From Ettlia oleoabundans (lineage: Eukaryota > Chlorophyta > Chlorophyceae > Chlamydomonadales), in assembly GCA_019693395.1 (NCBI GenBank), contig JAAMXP010001456.1, forward strand, positions 60,277 through 95,178: a stretch of DNA of 34,902 nucleotides, given 5' to 3'. A program made the position numbers and the translations under genes. The notes under the pieces were generated by a model that saw only the letters and a list, made by a program, of their open reading frames with translations, did not search any database and was not told the DNA's origin. This document shows positions 19,988 through 32,537 of this stretch, one piece after another; the first letter of the stretch is position 1; every line of letters begins with the position of its first letter.

Positions 19988-21477
19988 CTACCGCATGGGG
20001 CAGTTGGCTTGCCATTCTTGGGATGGCATAGAGCGCGGGGCTCTCGGCTTTGCACATCAGCATTGCCACCCTTTGCGTGCCCTCCCTAAAGCACATGGAT
20101 TGAACACGTTCGCATTCTCCTTCTCGATAAATTGACGCTCCTTGCTGAACCTATGCCCTACTCTCATGTGTGCCTGGGTCCAGTATTGGGCACGGCTTTG
20201 GCACACAACATGGGAGTTTTCTGGTGCATTCTCATAATTTCCGGCTGGTGATGGCCAACTCCTTGCCTGTGCTGCTCCTTTGCCTACTGCAATCCCCACG
20301 GACAGTTATCGTTTAGATCTATGCGCGCCACTTTTAGCGCCGCCCTGTTTCCTGGAGTTGGCCCTCGCCCCTTTGAAGCGCAGTGCCTTCCGCTGGCAGG
20401 CAGCGTGGGTGGCCCTACGTTTGCTGTTATTGCCCTCCTCCAATGCCCATGCCCTTTGTTGGGTCGACAGGGTGAATCAAGCAATTTTGCCAAGCCATGC
20501 AGGCACTCTATGTAGACTTGTCCCAATGCCCTTCTTCTCAACTTTGTTGGCCGAAGCCTGCTCCCATTTGTTGGCCATGACAACCCTGGATCCATTATCA
20601 GTTTCAGATGTGACGGTTCCATGTTTCCCTTTCATTTGTTTCTTTTCTCTTTTTTCCGGGTGCCACTTCTCGGCCATGTGTGGCACACCACTTTCCCCTT
20701 CCCCAGCACAAGTTGCACACATACCTTGCTTGCCGCTGTGCGCTTGCGCAAGCGGTACACTTTGGCTCTTAGCCATGCACCCTACCCTGCAACACGCATG
20801 GAACCACCTCAACCAATTTTATTTATAGCCAGTTGCAGCAATGTATTGCTGTCCTTTTCGAAACGCTGCCCAATGTGCGTATTCACTGCTTTGCCTTGCC
20901 CCTTTTTCCACTGGGCTTGCCCCCAACCCCCGCTCACACCACATAACACCGTTAACCCACCACCCACAGTATGTTTCAGGTTCAACAATTTCGAGAAGTG
21001 TTCGCGCGAGATTTGACTGTACGTATATGAGCTGCAATGCCCTGAAGTTGATGGCGCAGGTCCTCGCTTATCACCCCACTTTATTCTTCCGCCTACCATC
21101 CTGTCTAGCCAGCATTTCATGCCGTCATTTTTGTTTTTGCGGAGTTTCCCGTCTTCAACTCACCTTACTCTTGCCTCCAGTATTTCGCTGTTAAGTGCCC
21201 CTCCTACGCGCCGACCCACTCCATTTTCAGCAGGCGGTGTCTCGGGTCCCTCCCGAGGTGTGCAGAACAACAATTGCAGTTACCCTTAGTGCTTGCAACT
21301 CCGTTTACATGCCCCTATTTTCCTAAAACAACAGGTTGTAAGAAATGGTTATATATAACAATTAGTGATGACAAATAGTGATGTTTTTTTGAGGCCATGC
21401 CGTTTGGATTTTTTGTTGTGGCCGTCCCCCCTTCTCTTTTTTGCTCAAAAGAGGAGGGGAAACAAGGAGGGGAAACA

Positions 21478-22020
21478 GCGGAGGGGTCAGAGTGGATAGC
21501 ATGGGCCTTTGTGAAGTGGTGGTAGCATTGGTGGTAGCATGGTCATAGGCTGGCCCACCGTGGTCGGCAAGAAAGAACATGATAATACAGTCATGCTGAT
21601 CAACAGCCCCACCACACCATAAACATTGTCGTGAAACACAAGTTTAGTTTGGGCAGGGGAGGGGCGGGGGAGTGTTCAGGGATGTCAGGAGCAGAACAAG
21701 AGCGGTGTTAATGTTCCAGGGCCCAGGGCAGCAGGACGAGAGCGAGGTGGAAAGTGGCAGCCGTGACGCTACCATTCACAGCTCTCGCAACCTCCAAAGC
21801 AGGTTGCAGGGATGATGCCGCTCATATCTCCTTCCATGTCACGGCATGCATTTGCATCTGTGACAATGGTCGTTGGTAGTTATGCCATCCAAGTCAAGCC
21901 CGCCAGCAGTGGCAACAGCGCAAGCGATCAACTAGCGCGGTTGGAAGTTGCCCTGGCAAGGGTGAGGAGGAAGGGACGGAGGAGGACGACGCCAGAAGCA
22001 ACATGAGCAGCGGGCAGAAT
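21478..22020 (+). repeat. Dispersed repeat, copy 2 (intergenic)
   Basis: This is the second copy of the sequence found in RPB2 intron 10. It carries an internal duplication (GTGGTAGCAT repeated at about 21520-21540) absent from copy 1 and is clearly diverged, so neither copy is a recent insertion. The left edge lies in a purine-rich AAGAGGAGGGGAAAC stretch and the right edge is just after GCAGCGGGCAGAATG. Confidence 0.85.
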
Positions 22021-22200
22021 GACAAACATGTATTTCAGCTGGCATGACACCGTTAAGAGAGCAGCGGCATCTGCCTGCAAGTGGTGGCCTTACAACAACT
22101 CTTGTTGGTGGTGAAGGAAATCACGGACTGCTAGCCCGTGCAACAACAGTGGGCTGACCATCCTACAGCTGTCCCAGGGTAGGACGTCGGTGGGACGTTG

Positions 22201-22224
22201 GTAGGATGCAGTGGCACATCCTAC
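22201..22224. repeat. Palindrome within a TAGGA-rich patch
   Basis: GTAGGATG and CATCCTAC form an 8-base perfect stem around an 8-base loop. Further GTAGGA, TAGGATCC and CCTAGGATCC words crowd 22175-22260. This looks like a decayed terminal repeat or a cluster of binding sites; no gene is within 1.4 kb. Confidence 0.6.
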
Positions 22225-22616
22225 GGTGGGTAGGATCCTCCTAAGACTCACCTAGGATCCAGCTTGATGCCTGTGCGCTCTACCCGTTATCGCCCAGACC
22301 CCCCCACCCACCATCGGCTGGAGGTGTCGTGAATATATACGGTTGAAACCAGGCCCGTGCAGCATTTGGGACAGCAAAACGCAGACCGATAGCCAGAGGG
22401 GGAGGGGCACGGTCGTGCAGCATGCTGGGCGGGCGCCACCAAGCTGGTGCTGCCGGCGCGCACGGCAGGGCATGCCACAGAATTTGCAAGTTACTGCTGT
22501 TGAAAAAGGGAAAGCAAGTGAAATATTTGGAGATGGGGCACCCACACTGGCTCAGTAGATGGGAAGTGTAACGCATGTGGTGCAAAAAGCGGTGCCGGTC
22601 ACAGAAAGTTCTGAGA

Positions 22617-22661
22617 CCAGCGGGCTTTTCCAGCTATGCTTTACTGCGCAAAACCCGCTGG
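22617..22661. repeat. Stem-loop with 12-base stem
   Basis: CCAGCGGGCTTTT is followed 20 bases later by AAAACCCGCTGG, which pair fully apart from one bulged C. Just beyond it lie GAGACCAG and CTGGTCCTC words. It could be part of a structured RNA or a transposon end. I could not match it to a known snRNA, snoRNA or tRNA. Confidence 0.6.
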
Positions 22662-23006
22662 AGGGTTGTGAGAGGATCTATCTCCTTCGGGCGACCTGAG
22701 AAGCCTCTGGTCCTCTGTGAGTCTGGGTGAGACTTAGGGTGCTATTTACATAAAGGGAGAGAAACGATGATTATGCGAGTTGAGTGGGCTCCTTATATGG
22801 AGTACTCCTCCAACCGTGCTGATGCAATTAGAGTTGCATATTCGAAGATATGAACATGGAGGTACAAGTACAAAGGTTTGCGTTGCTAGGTAGGAATGTT
22901 GTGCGACAGGTGACCATCTGTTGCACCACAGCGCAAAGGTCCATGCCAGCACTATGGCAGGGTTGATGGCAGACGGCAAGTGGCACACCAGGGCAGGCAA
23001 CCGCGG

Positions 23007-23100
23007 TTGTGGTGGTTGTGGTGGTTGTGGTGGTTGTTGTGGTTGTTGTTGTTGTTGTTGTTGTTGTGGTGGTGGTGGTGGTGGTGGTGGTGGTGGCGGC

Positions 23101-23136
<36 letters not shown>
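23007..23136. repeat. Compound trinucleotide microsatellite
   Basis: On the plus strand the array runs TGG/TTG mixtures, then a TTG run, a TGG run of about nine, two CGG-type units and a CTG run of about ten. Neighbouring blocks differ by one base per unit, so it reads as stepwise replacement of one triplet by the next. The minus strand could be read as Ser, His and Asn runs, but no gene model surrounds it. Confidence 0.95.
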
Positions 23137-23138
<2 letters not shown>

Positions 23139-23701
23139 CCTACATTGTACTCGTACTGCTTGTCCTGCCGTAGCGGGGTGGTAAACAGGAGGGGAAGCCG
23201 ACCTCTGCTGGGCGAGGAGCGAATTGAGACCCGGAGATGCACCTGCACTATATAATGTCCATTGTGTACATAGTTACCGTTCCCCGTCGCTTCCCTGTCC
23301 AATACCGGTACCCATGACCGAAACCTGCGCCTGTCCGGGCTCACTCTGTCGACGAAAAAACGCGGTTCGGTACGTGGCAACAAATTTAGCGCATTGGGGC
23401 GGCGCCCCGTGCAGCAGCGGGGACGCACTTGCCGCGCGTTCGACCCTCCCCCGCCGGCAGGACGTTCATAATCACGCTTACAACAGTCCTGGCCGGCAGG
23501 CGGGCGGTATCTCGACTAAATTCGTTGTCGCTTTATTGGGGGGTAGAACCGGCGCACGACTAGCCGGGCGGCAAAGGCTGTAACTGCGTCTATCATCGGG
23601 GATGTCAAGGGGAGGAAAGGTTTGGCACCCCCTGTCTGCAGACAGCCCGTCTGCCCTTGTCCGGTGCTCAGCAATTGCCATCCTCGCTGAAAGACAGCAA
23701 A

Positions 23702-25921
23702 ATGCAGCGGCTGCAGCACCTGCATAACCTGCAGCCGGCTGCGGTTCGTTGTACGTTGACAAGAAGCCCAAGCAACTGGCAAAGCAGGCGTTTTCTTACC
23801 ATGCGCAGCGATTACAGAGATAATACTCAGATATGCCGGCTAAGCTGGCGGCAACGCGGCCACCTGATGGTTGCCCAGCTTGGCAGTGACAGCAGGCAAG
23901 GTCCAACACCAGCCAGCAGCGTGGCGGACTCAGAAGAGTTGCTGAAGGTGAAGCCAGGGTTGTTTGCCAACATCCTCAAGCCACTACGGGACTTTGGAAT
24001 TGGACGCACAAGCTTGGTGCAGGGCGGCGTGGGACTGTTTGTGTTCTCAGGCATAGGTGCGCAACGCGAAGAATGCATTCTCCACAGGAATCACCCACGA
24101 TAGCGTGATCGGTGATCCTGCCGGCAGAAGACGTGATTCCGTTGATGCGCCGTCTCCTCCCTTTCACACACGCACACTCTCCCATTTTACCCCACCCCAC
24201 CCCACAACTACCAATATATCAAGCAATTGGTGAGCAGCACACTTGTTTCTTGATGTTTGTAGGATTTGCACTCATGTTGATCGCATGGGCACGAGGCGGG
24301 CAGCTCGGCAGGCGTGGCCAAGTGCGTGTGTATGGAAAGTAATCGTGCCATGCTACGTCTGATGTTCTCTTGCCACTGGTTGACTCGAGCAACTGTAGCA
24401 AGATTGTAGCCCGTGAGTCGCAAGACATTTTCTGTCCTGCACATGCTGTTTGGAAGATTGCAGGGTTACCAAGCCATACTGGAGTTTCCTGTAGCATGTG
24501 GCATCACCGTGGGCACACCAGTCCGCATCCGAGGTGTGCCCGTGGGCGGTGTTCTCTCAGTGCAGCCCAGTCTTGAACAGGTAGGTGTTGCTGGCTTTGA
24601 TGCTAACATGGCATTTAGGGATCAGAGAATGCCCAACAAATCTTGTGTGCACATGGGTATGGCATGTCAGCCTGCTTCGCCCAGCACAATGGCTGCAGGT
24701 GGATGTGCTGATAGAGATGAAAGACTCCACTACCGTGATTCCCCGAAACTCGCTTATTGAGGCCAACCAGAGTGGGTTGATTGCAGAACCCTTGATTGAC
24801 ATCACACCGCAGGCCCCTGTGCCACAGTACAAAGGTGAATGGGAGGACTTGGATAGTAACATGGCTGTTCTGCGGTTTGGCACTGCATTATGTGTAAACA
24901 GGTGATCATCAACCACATTGTTATTACTACTGTAGTCTCTCCTGTTTCTTGCAGCAAACCCCCTTGATGAAGACTGCGAGAAGGAGGGGCTTGTGGTATG
25001 TCACCAGGGTCGCATTCGCGGCGAGCGAGGTAGGATAGCCTGTGCAGCTGCTACAGCGAGCCCCTCCAATAATCAATCACAACACGTGCACTTTTAATGT
25101 TCACACACTCTGAGAAGGTGTCCTCCTTGCTCCAGGCGTAGCTCTGGACGACCTTGTCTATTTGTGCACCAAGATTGCACGTCAGATGGACTCACATGGT
25201 GTAGATCGAGTGTTTGAAACTATGGAGTCTGCCAGGGCAGTCATTGAGGATGCCAAGCCACTGCTCTTACAGGCAGTCAGGCTCAGTGACGAGGTGAGGG
25301 GTGTATGCTAACGGCAAAGGGGCGCTGGATATAGACATGGTGCTACCATGGATCAACAGCCTTGCCACAAGGGAACTGATATGGGGGCAGTGATAGACCA
25401 TACTTGTGAACTTCCTCACTTATCTTGTACAACAGTACGAAATGGTTCTTGCAGATCCTTCCGTTACTGACAGATCTGCGAGCGGGCAATCTTGTCGGAA
25501 ATGTTGAGGCGCTGACTCAGGTGAGGAATCAAGTTGTAGAGCTACTACTGCTGGCGAACACTCAGTCGCCCATTATGCGCCCTCTTCTTGGCAAGTGATC
25601 GAAGAGCTGCCTTTTGCATAGCACTGCAGGTTGCGGCAGAAGCTGCAGCTGATATCCAGCGACTCCAGACAGAGGTCCTGACAGAGACGAATGTCAAGGC
25701 TTTGCGGGAGAGCGTGCAGACACTGACCAAGACTCTTCAACACATCGAACGCATCACAGGCAAGATGTCTGAAAGTGGAAGTCTTGCTAATTGGCATGCC
25801 ATCGCATACCGTGTGTGTTTGCCTGTGTGCAGGAGATCTGGGTGGCCTGACAGGTGATGCGAAAGTGACCGCCAATCTGAAGCAGCTCATTGAGGCACTC
25901 AGTCGAATAGTCGCGGACTGA
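23702..25921 (+). CDS. TGD2: TGD2-like MCE-domain protein of the chloroplast lipid importer, nine exons
   Basis: TGD2 is the substrate-binding (phosphatidic acid) subunit of the TGD1/2/3 ABC transporter that brings ER-derived lipid across the plastid inner envelope. Exons: 23702-24056, 24263-24321, 24464-24580, 24699-24834, 24955-25029, 25136-25293, 25456-25521, 25630-25759, 25833-25921; 394 residues, against about 381 in Arabidopsis. Residues 1 to about 75 are rich in Arg and Ser with few acids, as expected of a transit peptide. One membrane segment spans about 105-128 (GGVGLFVFSGI, then FALMLIAWARG). The MCE domain follows: YQAILEF, GTPVRIRGVPVGGV, IPRNSLIEANQSGLI, IDITPQ. The C-terminal helical part ends LKQLIEALSRIVAD, like the plant protein. 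Intron 8 has a GC donor (ACAG|GCAAGA) and is only 73 bases. The ATG at 23702 is the first in this frame. Confidence 0.93.
25760..25832 (+). other. GC-AG intron (TGD2 intron 8)
   Basis: The sequence reads ATCACAG|GCAAGATG ... TGTGTGCAG|GAGATCTG. Using GC as donor gives ITG-DLGGLTGDAK, matching the plant order ISSDILGFTGDE, and keeps the frame to the stop. The nearby GT (AAGAT|GTCTG) would break it. GCAAG is the standard form for GC donors. Confidence 0.85.
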
Positions 25922-27602
25922 CTCGAGCAACTTTGAACACGCTCAAAGGCATTGCCAGTTCTGTCTTGGCCTGTGGGCCTTATAGGGGTAGACGGTGGAG
26001 AAATTTTTCATGTCTTGACTGTAGGCAAGTGTTGCGATACAGCAGCAAAACTTAAGAACCCAACCAGCGTAGTATAGGTGCACAGTAGCACCCCAAGAAC
26101 CAACAACCCCCTGGAAGGCTAACGACGTCGGGTTGCACACCTTTGATACATTTATAACATCAGGACGTACTTCTTGTCATCTTGCCACTTGAAAACAATC
26201 TTGGGCTCACATCGCACAAGTTGGTGGCTCTACTGGAATCACCTACTGGGCCAGTGATTCACACTTTGAAAACCCGATCCGTCAAGCCCATTTGCGAGCC
26301 TGCCAGCCCTTCTGGGAGCTCCTCCTGCACTGGGGAGCGTTTACAAGGTCCCAACAAGCCAGGAAAGCTACCAAACATAGCAAAAAATGGTCAGGCGGCC
26401 GAGTTGGGGGGCTGCGGTGCTCCTGCTGTGCGTGCTGCTGCTGCCATTCCCATGTGCTATTGCATGGCGGCCATCGGCCATGTGCTGCTGCAGCATGGGC
26501 TTCGTAAGTGGCCAGAATAGTTCTCAGGCCACGATTGACACTGTCCCTTGAATGCGGACGCGTTTACAGGTCTCCAGCACCCAAAGCAGCAGGACTGCAC
26601 CGTGTACTGCATACGGACTCCCTGCAATGCCCCACCTTTTCGGATCGTCTCTTTTTACGACGAGGGCTTCTGGTATCCCGTAACTGGCTGTGCAATCTTG
26701 GTTACTGCCGTAAATACGGCATATACCGGCTCCAGATTTATCACTGCCGTTCAGCGACCGCGCGGGTCGCGAACGCTGTCAAAGGAGGATTTGACACTTC
26801 AGGCAACCACAAACTTTACGGTTTCTGAGTGGCACACGGCAAAAAAGGAACCCTACGACGGCCTTCTCCAGGCTCTCTTCCTGATTAAGCCTGCCACGCA
26901 GCGTTGCTGCCTGGCAGCCTTGCTGCCTGGCAGCCTTGCAGCAGCACATCCATTTGCCATTCAGCATCTTCTACAAAAATACAAATTCCTTCTTGTGTGA
27001 AGGGTTAGGAGGTTTAGTGGAGGTGGTATTGCCCGGATTACTGGACAAGGTCGATCGCCTGCCAGCCACCCAGGGCAAGAAGTAGATGCCGCCAGACAAG
27101 GTTGACCATTGTCCAATGGCAGGTCACATTGCTTCAGGCGCACTGTATGCCAACAACTTGAACCATGATTTGTCTTCAATATTTAGTGCTTAATATTCAA
27201 CACTTCACTGACACGTGAAGTGAATGTCAATAGCAGAAAACGTAAGTAGACTTATGCTGCCCACTGCGATGAGAAAGTTAAACCCGTTTATTGCACTGAG
27301 TCTGTCAATGGTTGCCAAACTATGACCATTTGCTTCTCTGCTTTACCCGCAGGCGCGCGTCAACAGTTGGACCATTCTGCTCCTGCAGTTTGTGAATCAC
27401 TTTCAAGCTGGGCGACAGCTGGTGCATGCTGCCTGCCTTTTCCCGACCCCTTCTCCAAACCCTCACCATCGAACCGCAACCCCCCGACAACGCAAATTCG
27501 GCAATCAAATGCATATTTCCTTTGGCATAAATGACTACAGGTAAGTAGGTTTGCTTGGGATCACACGTACTTGGCAGTTCCGTTGGCACAATTCGCCGAT
27601 GC
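25922..27602. other. Spacer between convergent TGD2 and NAGK
   Basis: It should hold both 3' untranslated regions. Open frames at 26182-26520 and 26548-27000 (plus) are unsupported: they resemble no family and have no splice or composition signals. A 16-base unit TTGCTGCCTGGCAGCC is repeated in tandem at 26904-26935. No TGTAA signal was found close behind either gene. Confidence 0.5.
26904..26935 (+). repeat. Tandem 16-base duplication
   Basis: The unit TTGCTGCCTGGCAGCC occurs twice, head to tail, without mismatch. Each unit contains the self-complementary GGCTGCC/GGCAGCC type words, so it can also fold. Confidence 0.9.
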
Positions 27603-29614
<2,012 letters not shown>

Positions 29615-30135
29615 TTAAAGCGCAAGTTTTGTTCCGACAGAAGCCCTCCAACACGAATACTGCTAATTTCAAAGTGGATGGCGGGTGTGGACCGCGGAAG
29701 TGCGAGAAAGTGCCAATGCGTGGATGGCGAAGTGCCTCCAAAAACACTACATCGCGTGTTGCGGGTTGGAAACTCCTGATTTAGAACACTGAACATATGA
29801 CTTCCTTGGTCCTTTGACTACCCAACAGCCTCTGTAGTTGCACGAGCCAGGAAAACCCATGGAGGCGACCGAGGAGGGGAGGATGCCAAGGGTGAGGACT
29901 GCGGCTTTATGGGAACGGTATGCCCTCAAAACAGCGGCTGCAGACCAGTCAGAGGTGGTTAGGGGCCTGGTCGAGCCGCAGGCAGCCCGGTCAGCCCCTG
30001 CGTTCTGGGCCATGCACGGCTTCCGCTGACCTTTCAGGCAGGACAGGAAGAGTTCCAGCAAGACCCCAGAGCGACGTACTTTCGGAAACGGAGCCAGGTC
30101 GGATGTGCCAGCTGTTTGCGTGGATGGGATGGATG
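29615..30135. other. NAGK upstream region
   Basis: This should hold the NAGK promoter on the minus strand. I see no clear TATA box or binding site, and the open frames (minus 29747-30271, plus 29838-30267) run across the inverted-repeat boundary and resemble nothing I know. Confidence 0.4.
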
Positions 30136-30181
30136 GGAGGGCGGTACAGACCCACCTCGTTGAAGCGAAATTCTCTACAAG
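30136..30181 (+). repeat. Left terminal inverted repeat
   Basis: GGAGGGCGGTACAGACCCAC starts the repeat. The matching copy lies on the other strand at 32341-32386. Its high identity contrasts with the decayed interior, which suggests a fairly recent insertion or selection on the ends. Confidence 0.85.
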
Positions 30182-30528
30182 CAACGATCCGTGCGCCAGT
30201 CCCACTTCCTTTGTGCATTGTGCGGCATGTTTTTTGCGCTTCAGGCCTGCACTCGGGTCGGCCATGAGCAAGGCTGCCTAGCGCATGCGCCGCACTTCGC
30301 ACCTGAGGCGCCTCTACAGACCTTTGGCATTTCAGAATGACACAATAAGTTGATTTGCCCTGCCGTGAGCGGTTTCAGTGCAGCGGCAAGGGGATTTCAA
30401 CTGGGAGGCAGGCACCCCGCCAGCACTTAGGCTGGCAGTAGCACTAGCTTGTGGAGACTCATGCTCTTTGCTTTTGCACTGGGGTGTGTCTATTGAAGGA
30501 TCCAGGTTACAGGAGGATACGACGCATG

Positions 30529-30897
30529 TCACTGGCCTAAGGGCAGGCGGACCCTGCCTGTGCGGGAGGTGGCAGGCGTGGTGCAAAACGGGGCAGGTGG
30601 GAGCAGACCTGGCCAGGCAACAGGTGCCTGCATTGCATGAATCATGCCCAGAAAAGACATCATCTGCTCTTGGTTTTGTGGGCCCAAATAAGCTTGCACA
30701 CCCTGAAGAGTGGGCACCAATGACGGTGCTGCGCCTGCGCTGTTTATAGCAGCAAGCCGGGCCGTGCGTGCCGCACCACGCAACCCGCCTGCTCCATCCA
30801 GCAATGGCCGCATGCTGGTCAGCAGTTGCTCATCCTCCTTTGCAGCCGGGAATCGATTGTCCGCTGTACGCACCCGCCGCGTCTGTGGACCCCATGG
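30529..30897 (-). pseudogene. Coding block related to 14672-15312, inside the inverted-repeat element
   Basis: On the minus strand a stop at about 30900 is followed by PWGPQTRRVRTADNRFPAAK and EDEQLLTSMRPLLDGAGG, then AAINSAGAAPSLVPTLQG, QAYLGPQNQEQMMSFLG and a Pro-rich tail to a stop at 30529. Order and several words match the block at 14672-15312. CCACAG directly before the ACG of QTRRV could be a splice acceptor, so this may be the last exon of a gene. No domain I know fits. Being inside an inverted-repeat element suggests a captured or element-encoded fragment. Confidence 0.45.
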
Positions 30898-31516
30898 CTA
30901 AAGACATGTTGCTTCGGCATCGGACCTGCCGTCAGCTGGGGCCCCTTCATGCGTGGCCGATGCATCACCGCCGGTGCAGTTTGTGGCTCTTGCCGCAGGG
31001 CGCTCCTGCGAAAATATTGCAACAACATCGCACAAACACCAGTCAGGGTGCTGCTAGGTCGTGCTGCTAGGCCTATGCACCGGGGGAGGGCAGCAGTAGG
31101 ATGCAACCTTCAATGCTTTGCCCTGCCATGCCCATATTTGCTGACAGAGTTGACCCCTGCCACTTTGCTGCCTTATCACCTATTCCTCATGCCCATTACG
31201 ATGCAGACTGCGCTGCACTTCAGCTGATTGTGGGAAAGGCTCCACCTCTAAGCAGCTGAACATGATGGTACTGAGCGGGATTGGTTGCTGCTGTCGTGAT
31301 TGGGCATAGCGCTGGGCCGCCACTGGTGACATCGCCTTGGGCGATGCAGCAGGCAGCAGCTAGAGATTGGTAATGGGATGCATAGGAAGCCGTTGCACCT
31401 GTGGCTGCGGCTCTCGCCGCTGGACAGCGGACGCTGCTGCGGAGCCTACATGCACATGAGAAGAACCCTAGGGCAGGACTTGAATTGAAGTGCCAAACCC
31501 CGGAGACGATTCAAGT

Positions 31517-32275
31517 TAGTGGTAGCGCTTGAGCATGGAGGGATGACTTGTGAAGGGGAACTGCACCTGGTGCAGCAGCGCACCTGTCCTGAAGACCTCC
31601 ACTTGCACTGAAAGTTGTTTGAAAGCCAAGTTGGGGTTGGCTGTGTTGGGCCAGCTGTCAGGTCGGACCATGGTAGCGGTCGCAGTACTGCCAGTTCAGC
31701 AGCTGTTCCAGCTGCAGCTGAAATGCACGTTCTCTAGCCCCAATGATGTGAAAAGCGTAGCCAGGGGCGCGTATCAGACTGTTGCTGCTGGTGGCAGCAG
31801 GCTGCATTATGCTTCCAATGCCGTTCAACATACACTTCACGCACAGTGCCGTCGTTGGCACGCTTGCCAGGCAGCAATATTACGGTGTGGTCCGCTGCCC
31901 AGCTGTTCCAACCCCTGCTGCACTGCCACTGCAATGCTGCTCGTTGGGAGGATGTGAAGCACCGTTGACGGCACACTGCCGGCATGACCGCTCCCTGAAA
32001 GGTGCGTATATGCCGCACCTCAGGGTACTGTTTGCTGCTTCCATATGATCTGTCAGATCACCCAGAGGCTCTTTCCCACCGCTCAAACGCCCGCTGAAAC
32101 AACAGTGGCAAAGTTGAAAAAATGAGCGTGCTGCCTGCGGCAAAGTGGCTGCCGATCGCGTGTGCAAGGAACAAACATTCCAAGCGAATCTGAGATACAG
32201 GAAGTCGAGCAACCCACGCCACCACTGGCGGCCTCGCGTGGCGGGGCAGCGGGAGAGAACTAAATACGACGTCCA
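31517..32275 (-). pseudogene. Fragmentary minus-strand coding sequence inside the element
   Basis: From an ATG at 32275 the minus strand reads MDVVFSSLPLPRHARPPVVA and a hydrophobic stretch to a stop near 32058. Another frame then gives HTVILLPGKRANDGTVREVY with VERHWKHNAA, and a third gives ANPNLAFKQLSVQVEVFRTG followed by ALLHQVQFPFTSHPSMLKRYH and a stop at about 31517. These look like real protein pieces, but I could not join them with consistent splice sites. The family is unknown. Confidence 0.3.
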
Positions 32276-32340
32276 TGGCCTTGAAAAGAGTTAGATTGGT
32301 GCCCTGGTGCGATTGGTACGGCGTACGGAGCGTTGCGGAA

Positions 32341-32386
32341 CTTGTAGAGAATTGCGCCTCAACGAGGTGGGTCTGTACCGCCCTCC
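32341..32386 (-). repeat. Right terminal inverted repeat
   Basis: This is the inverted partner of 30136-30181. It begins CTTGTAGAGAATTGCGCCTC on the plus strand and ends TGTACCGCCCTCC. Differences from the left copy are GCGCC versus GCTTC-type changes in the middle. Confidence 0.85.
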
Positions 32387-32537
32387 GGGATGTCAACCGG
32401 GAGGACAGGGAGGTCCGCCAAACCTTCCGGTGGTATGCAACGGGTGCTGCACGTATTATTCTCCTTATCATTAGCGTGCTGCTAGGCATCGCAAGGTCGT
32501 CCGCTGCGATCAATTCCTGAGCCTTCGGACTCTCCAG

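Larger units (their letters stand above)
19988..23701. other. Spacer between the 17697 gene and TGD2
   Basis: The first 1.3 kb is pyrimidine-rich and may include a long 3' untranslated region; a TGTAA at 21338-21342 could be its poly(A) signal. A 182-codon open frame at 20280-20828 has the composition of this pyrimidine-rich sequence and I do not believe it. The rest holds dispersed repeat copy 2, a palindromic TAGGA patch (22175-22260), a hairpin (22617-22661) and a compound microsatellite (23007-23136). The TGD2 promoter should lie in the last few hundred bases. Confidence 0.5.
30136..32386. mobile_element. Candidate DNA transposon-type element with 46-base terminal inverted repeats
   Basis: The left end 30136-30181 begins GGAGGGCGGTACAGACCCAC and runs CTCGTTGAAGCGAAATTCTC TACAAG. 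The right end 32341-32386 is its reverse complement with about two mismatches. Flanks are GGATG on the left and GGGATG on the right, a possible 5-base target duplication with one extra base. The inside shows no complete transposase. It contains a minus-strand block related to 14672-15312, and minus-strand text near 31730-31930 (LPGKRANDGTVREVYVERHW) plus a tail ending HPSMLKRYH at about 31517. It may be a non-autonomous element carrying host-gene fragments. Confidence 0.65.

Noticed and set aside
20280..20828. Plus-strand open frame of 182 codons, hydrophobic
   Set aside because: Pyrimidine-rich sequence produces Leu/Pro/Phe runs; it fits a 3' untranslated or intergenic tract better than a membrane protein.
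22952..23428. Minus-strand frame with long Ser, His and Asn runs
   Set aside because: The runs are the compound microsatellite read in one of three frames; the flanks are not protein-like.
26548..27000. Plus-strand open frame of 150 codons
   Set aside because: Two other frames look equally protein-like, no family match, and it lies in the shared 3' region of convergent genes.
29747..30271. Minus-strand open frame of 174 codons
   Set aside because: It crosses the left terminal inverted repeat; its only shared words with 32275-32520 are the inverted repeats themselves.
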